From assembly GCA_963817635.1 (NCBI GenBank), contig CAWFPR010000010.1, positions 1 to 64,000 on the forward strand: a DNA stretch of 64,000 nucleotides, written 5' to 3'. The translations under genes and the position numbers were made by a program. Source of the stretch: CAWFPR01 sp963817635 (GTDB lineage: Bacteria > Acidobacteriota > Vicinamibacteria > Vicinamibacterales > 2-12-FULL-66-21). The notes beneath the pieces were generated by a model that was not told the origin of the DNA, searched no databases, and worked only from the letters and a program-made list of their open reading frames with translations. Positions 63,982-64,000 of this stretch are shown here, one piece after another; the first letter of the stretch is position 1, and the number at the start of each line of letters is the position of its first letter.

Positions 63982-64000
63982 TCCGCACCGGCCGCTTCGG

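Overview
The window looks like chromosomal DNA from a high-GC Acidobacteriota bacterium, most likely of the class Vicinamibacteria. The best lineage marker is the last gene (63091-63981), which resembles the VWFA-related Acidobacterial domain family. The overall gene mix and the short-period intergenic repeats fit that placement. This is inferred from recognised families, not from a database search. No rRNA, tRNA, transposase, integrase or CRISPR array was seen.

Layout. Positions 1-14716 form a cell-surface glycan locus: a partial radical SAM/SPASM protein, a secreted STN-like protein, two methyltransferases, a Wzx-type flippase, two more radical SAM enzymes, a GT2 and a GT4 glycosyltransferase, two PMT-like membrane glycosyltransferases, a GNAT protein and a NodB-like deacetylase. 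Positions 14713-24153 hold housekeeping genes: YqeY, the lipid II flippase MurJ, an MFS exporter, a rhomboid protease, a degenerate SDR, a cupin protein, a fused alpha/beta 2-oxoacid dehydrogenase E1, a beta-propeller-like protein and a response regulator. Positions 24190-32305 (minus strand) carry an acyl-CoA ligase, the oxidative pentose phosphate genes gnd-opcA-zwf, and a HEAT protein/anti-sigma/ECF sigma unit. Positions 32427-36158 carry a beta-barrel protein, TypA, a prolyl-tRNA editing protein and an HD hydrolase. Positions 36155-42814 are a reductive pyrimidine (or hydantoin) degradation cluster with its permease. Positions 42870-46946 pair two AcvB/VirJ-like hydrolases with an MprF-like lysyl-phosphatidylglycerol synthase/flippase. 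Then come a dynamin-like GTPase, a fatty-acid desaturase and a DMT transporter. Positions 51072-62902 (minus strand) are an energy block in transcription order nuoA-C-D-H-J-K-L-M-N-atpZ-I-B-E, driven by a strong promoter at 62963-62991. The VWFA-like gene is divergent from it.

How the parts fit. The energy block supplies membrane-embedded parts of complex I and the F0 part of ATP synthase. All Fe-S subunits of complex I (B, E, F, G, I) and the F1 subunits must be encoded elsewhere. The c subunit carries a sodium-type ion-binding signature. In the pyrimidine cluster, import by an NCS1 permease would feed reduction (PreA-like), ring opening (dihydropyrimidinase) and decarbamoylation (nitrilase-family). 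An aldehyde dehydrogenase, fused in frame to the dihydropyrimidinase, could act on malonate semialdehyde.

Sequence quality. At least 14 single-base frameshifts interrupt otherwise well-conserved genes, including murJ, gnd and nuoM. Twelve are +1 and two are -1, mostly in short homopolymers or doublets. This looks like systematic assembly error more than gene decay. I therefore annotate the full spans and mark each break. One membrane glycosyltransferase (8789-10576) has ten or more breaks and is listed as a pseudogene. Many intergenic spacers are filled by repeats, including a two-copy structured element (3308-3570) with a compensatory base-pair change and a family of purine-rich inverted repeats sharing a GGTAGATGGAAAATGG core.
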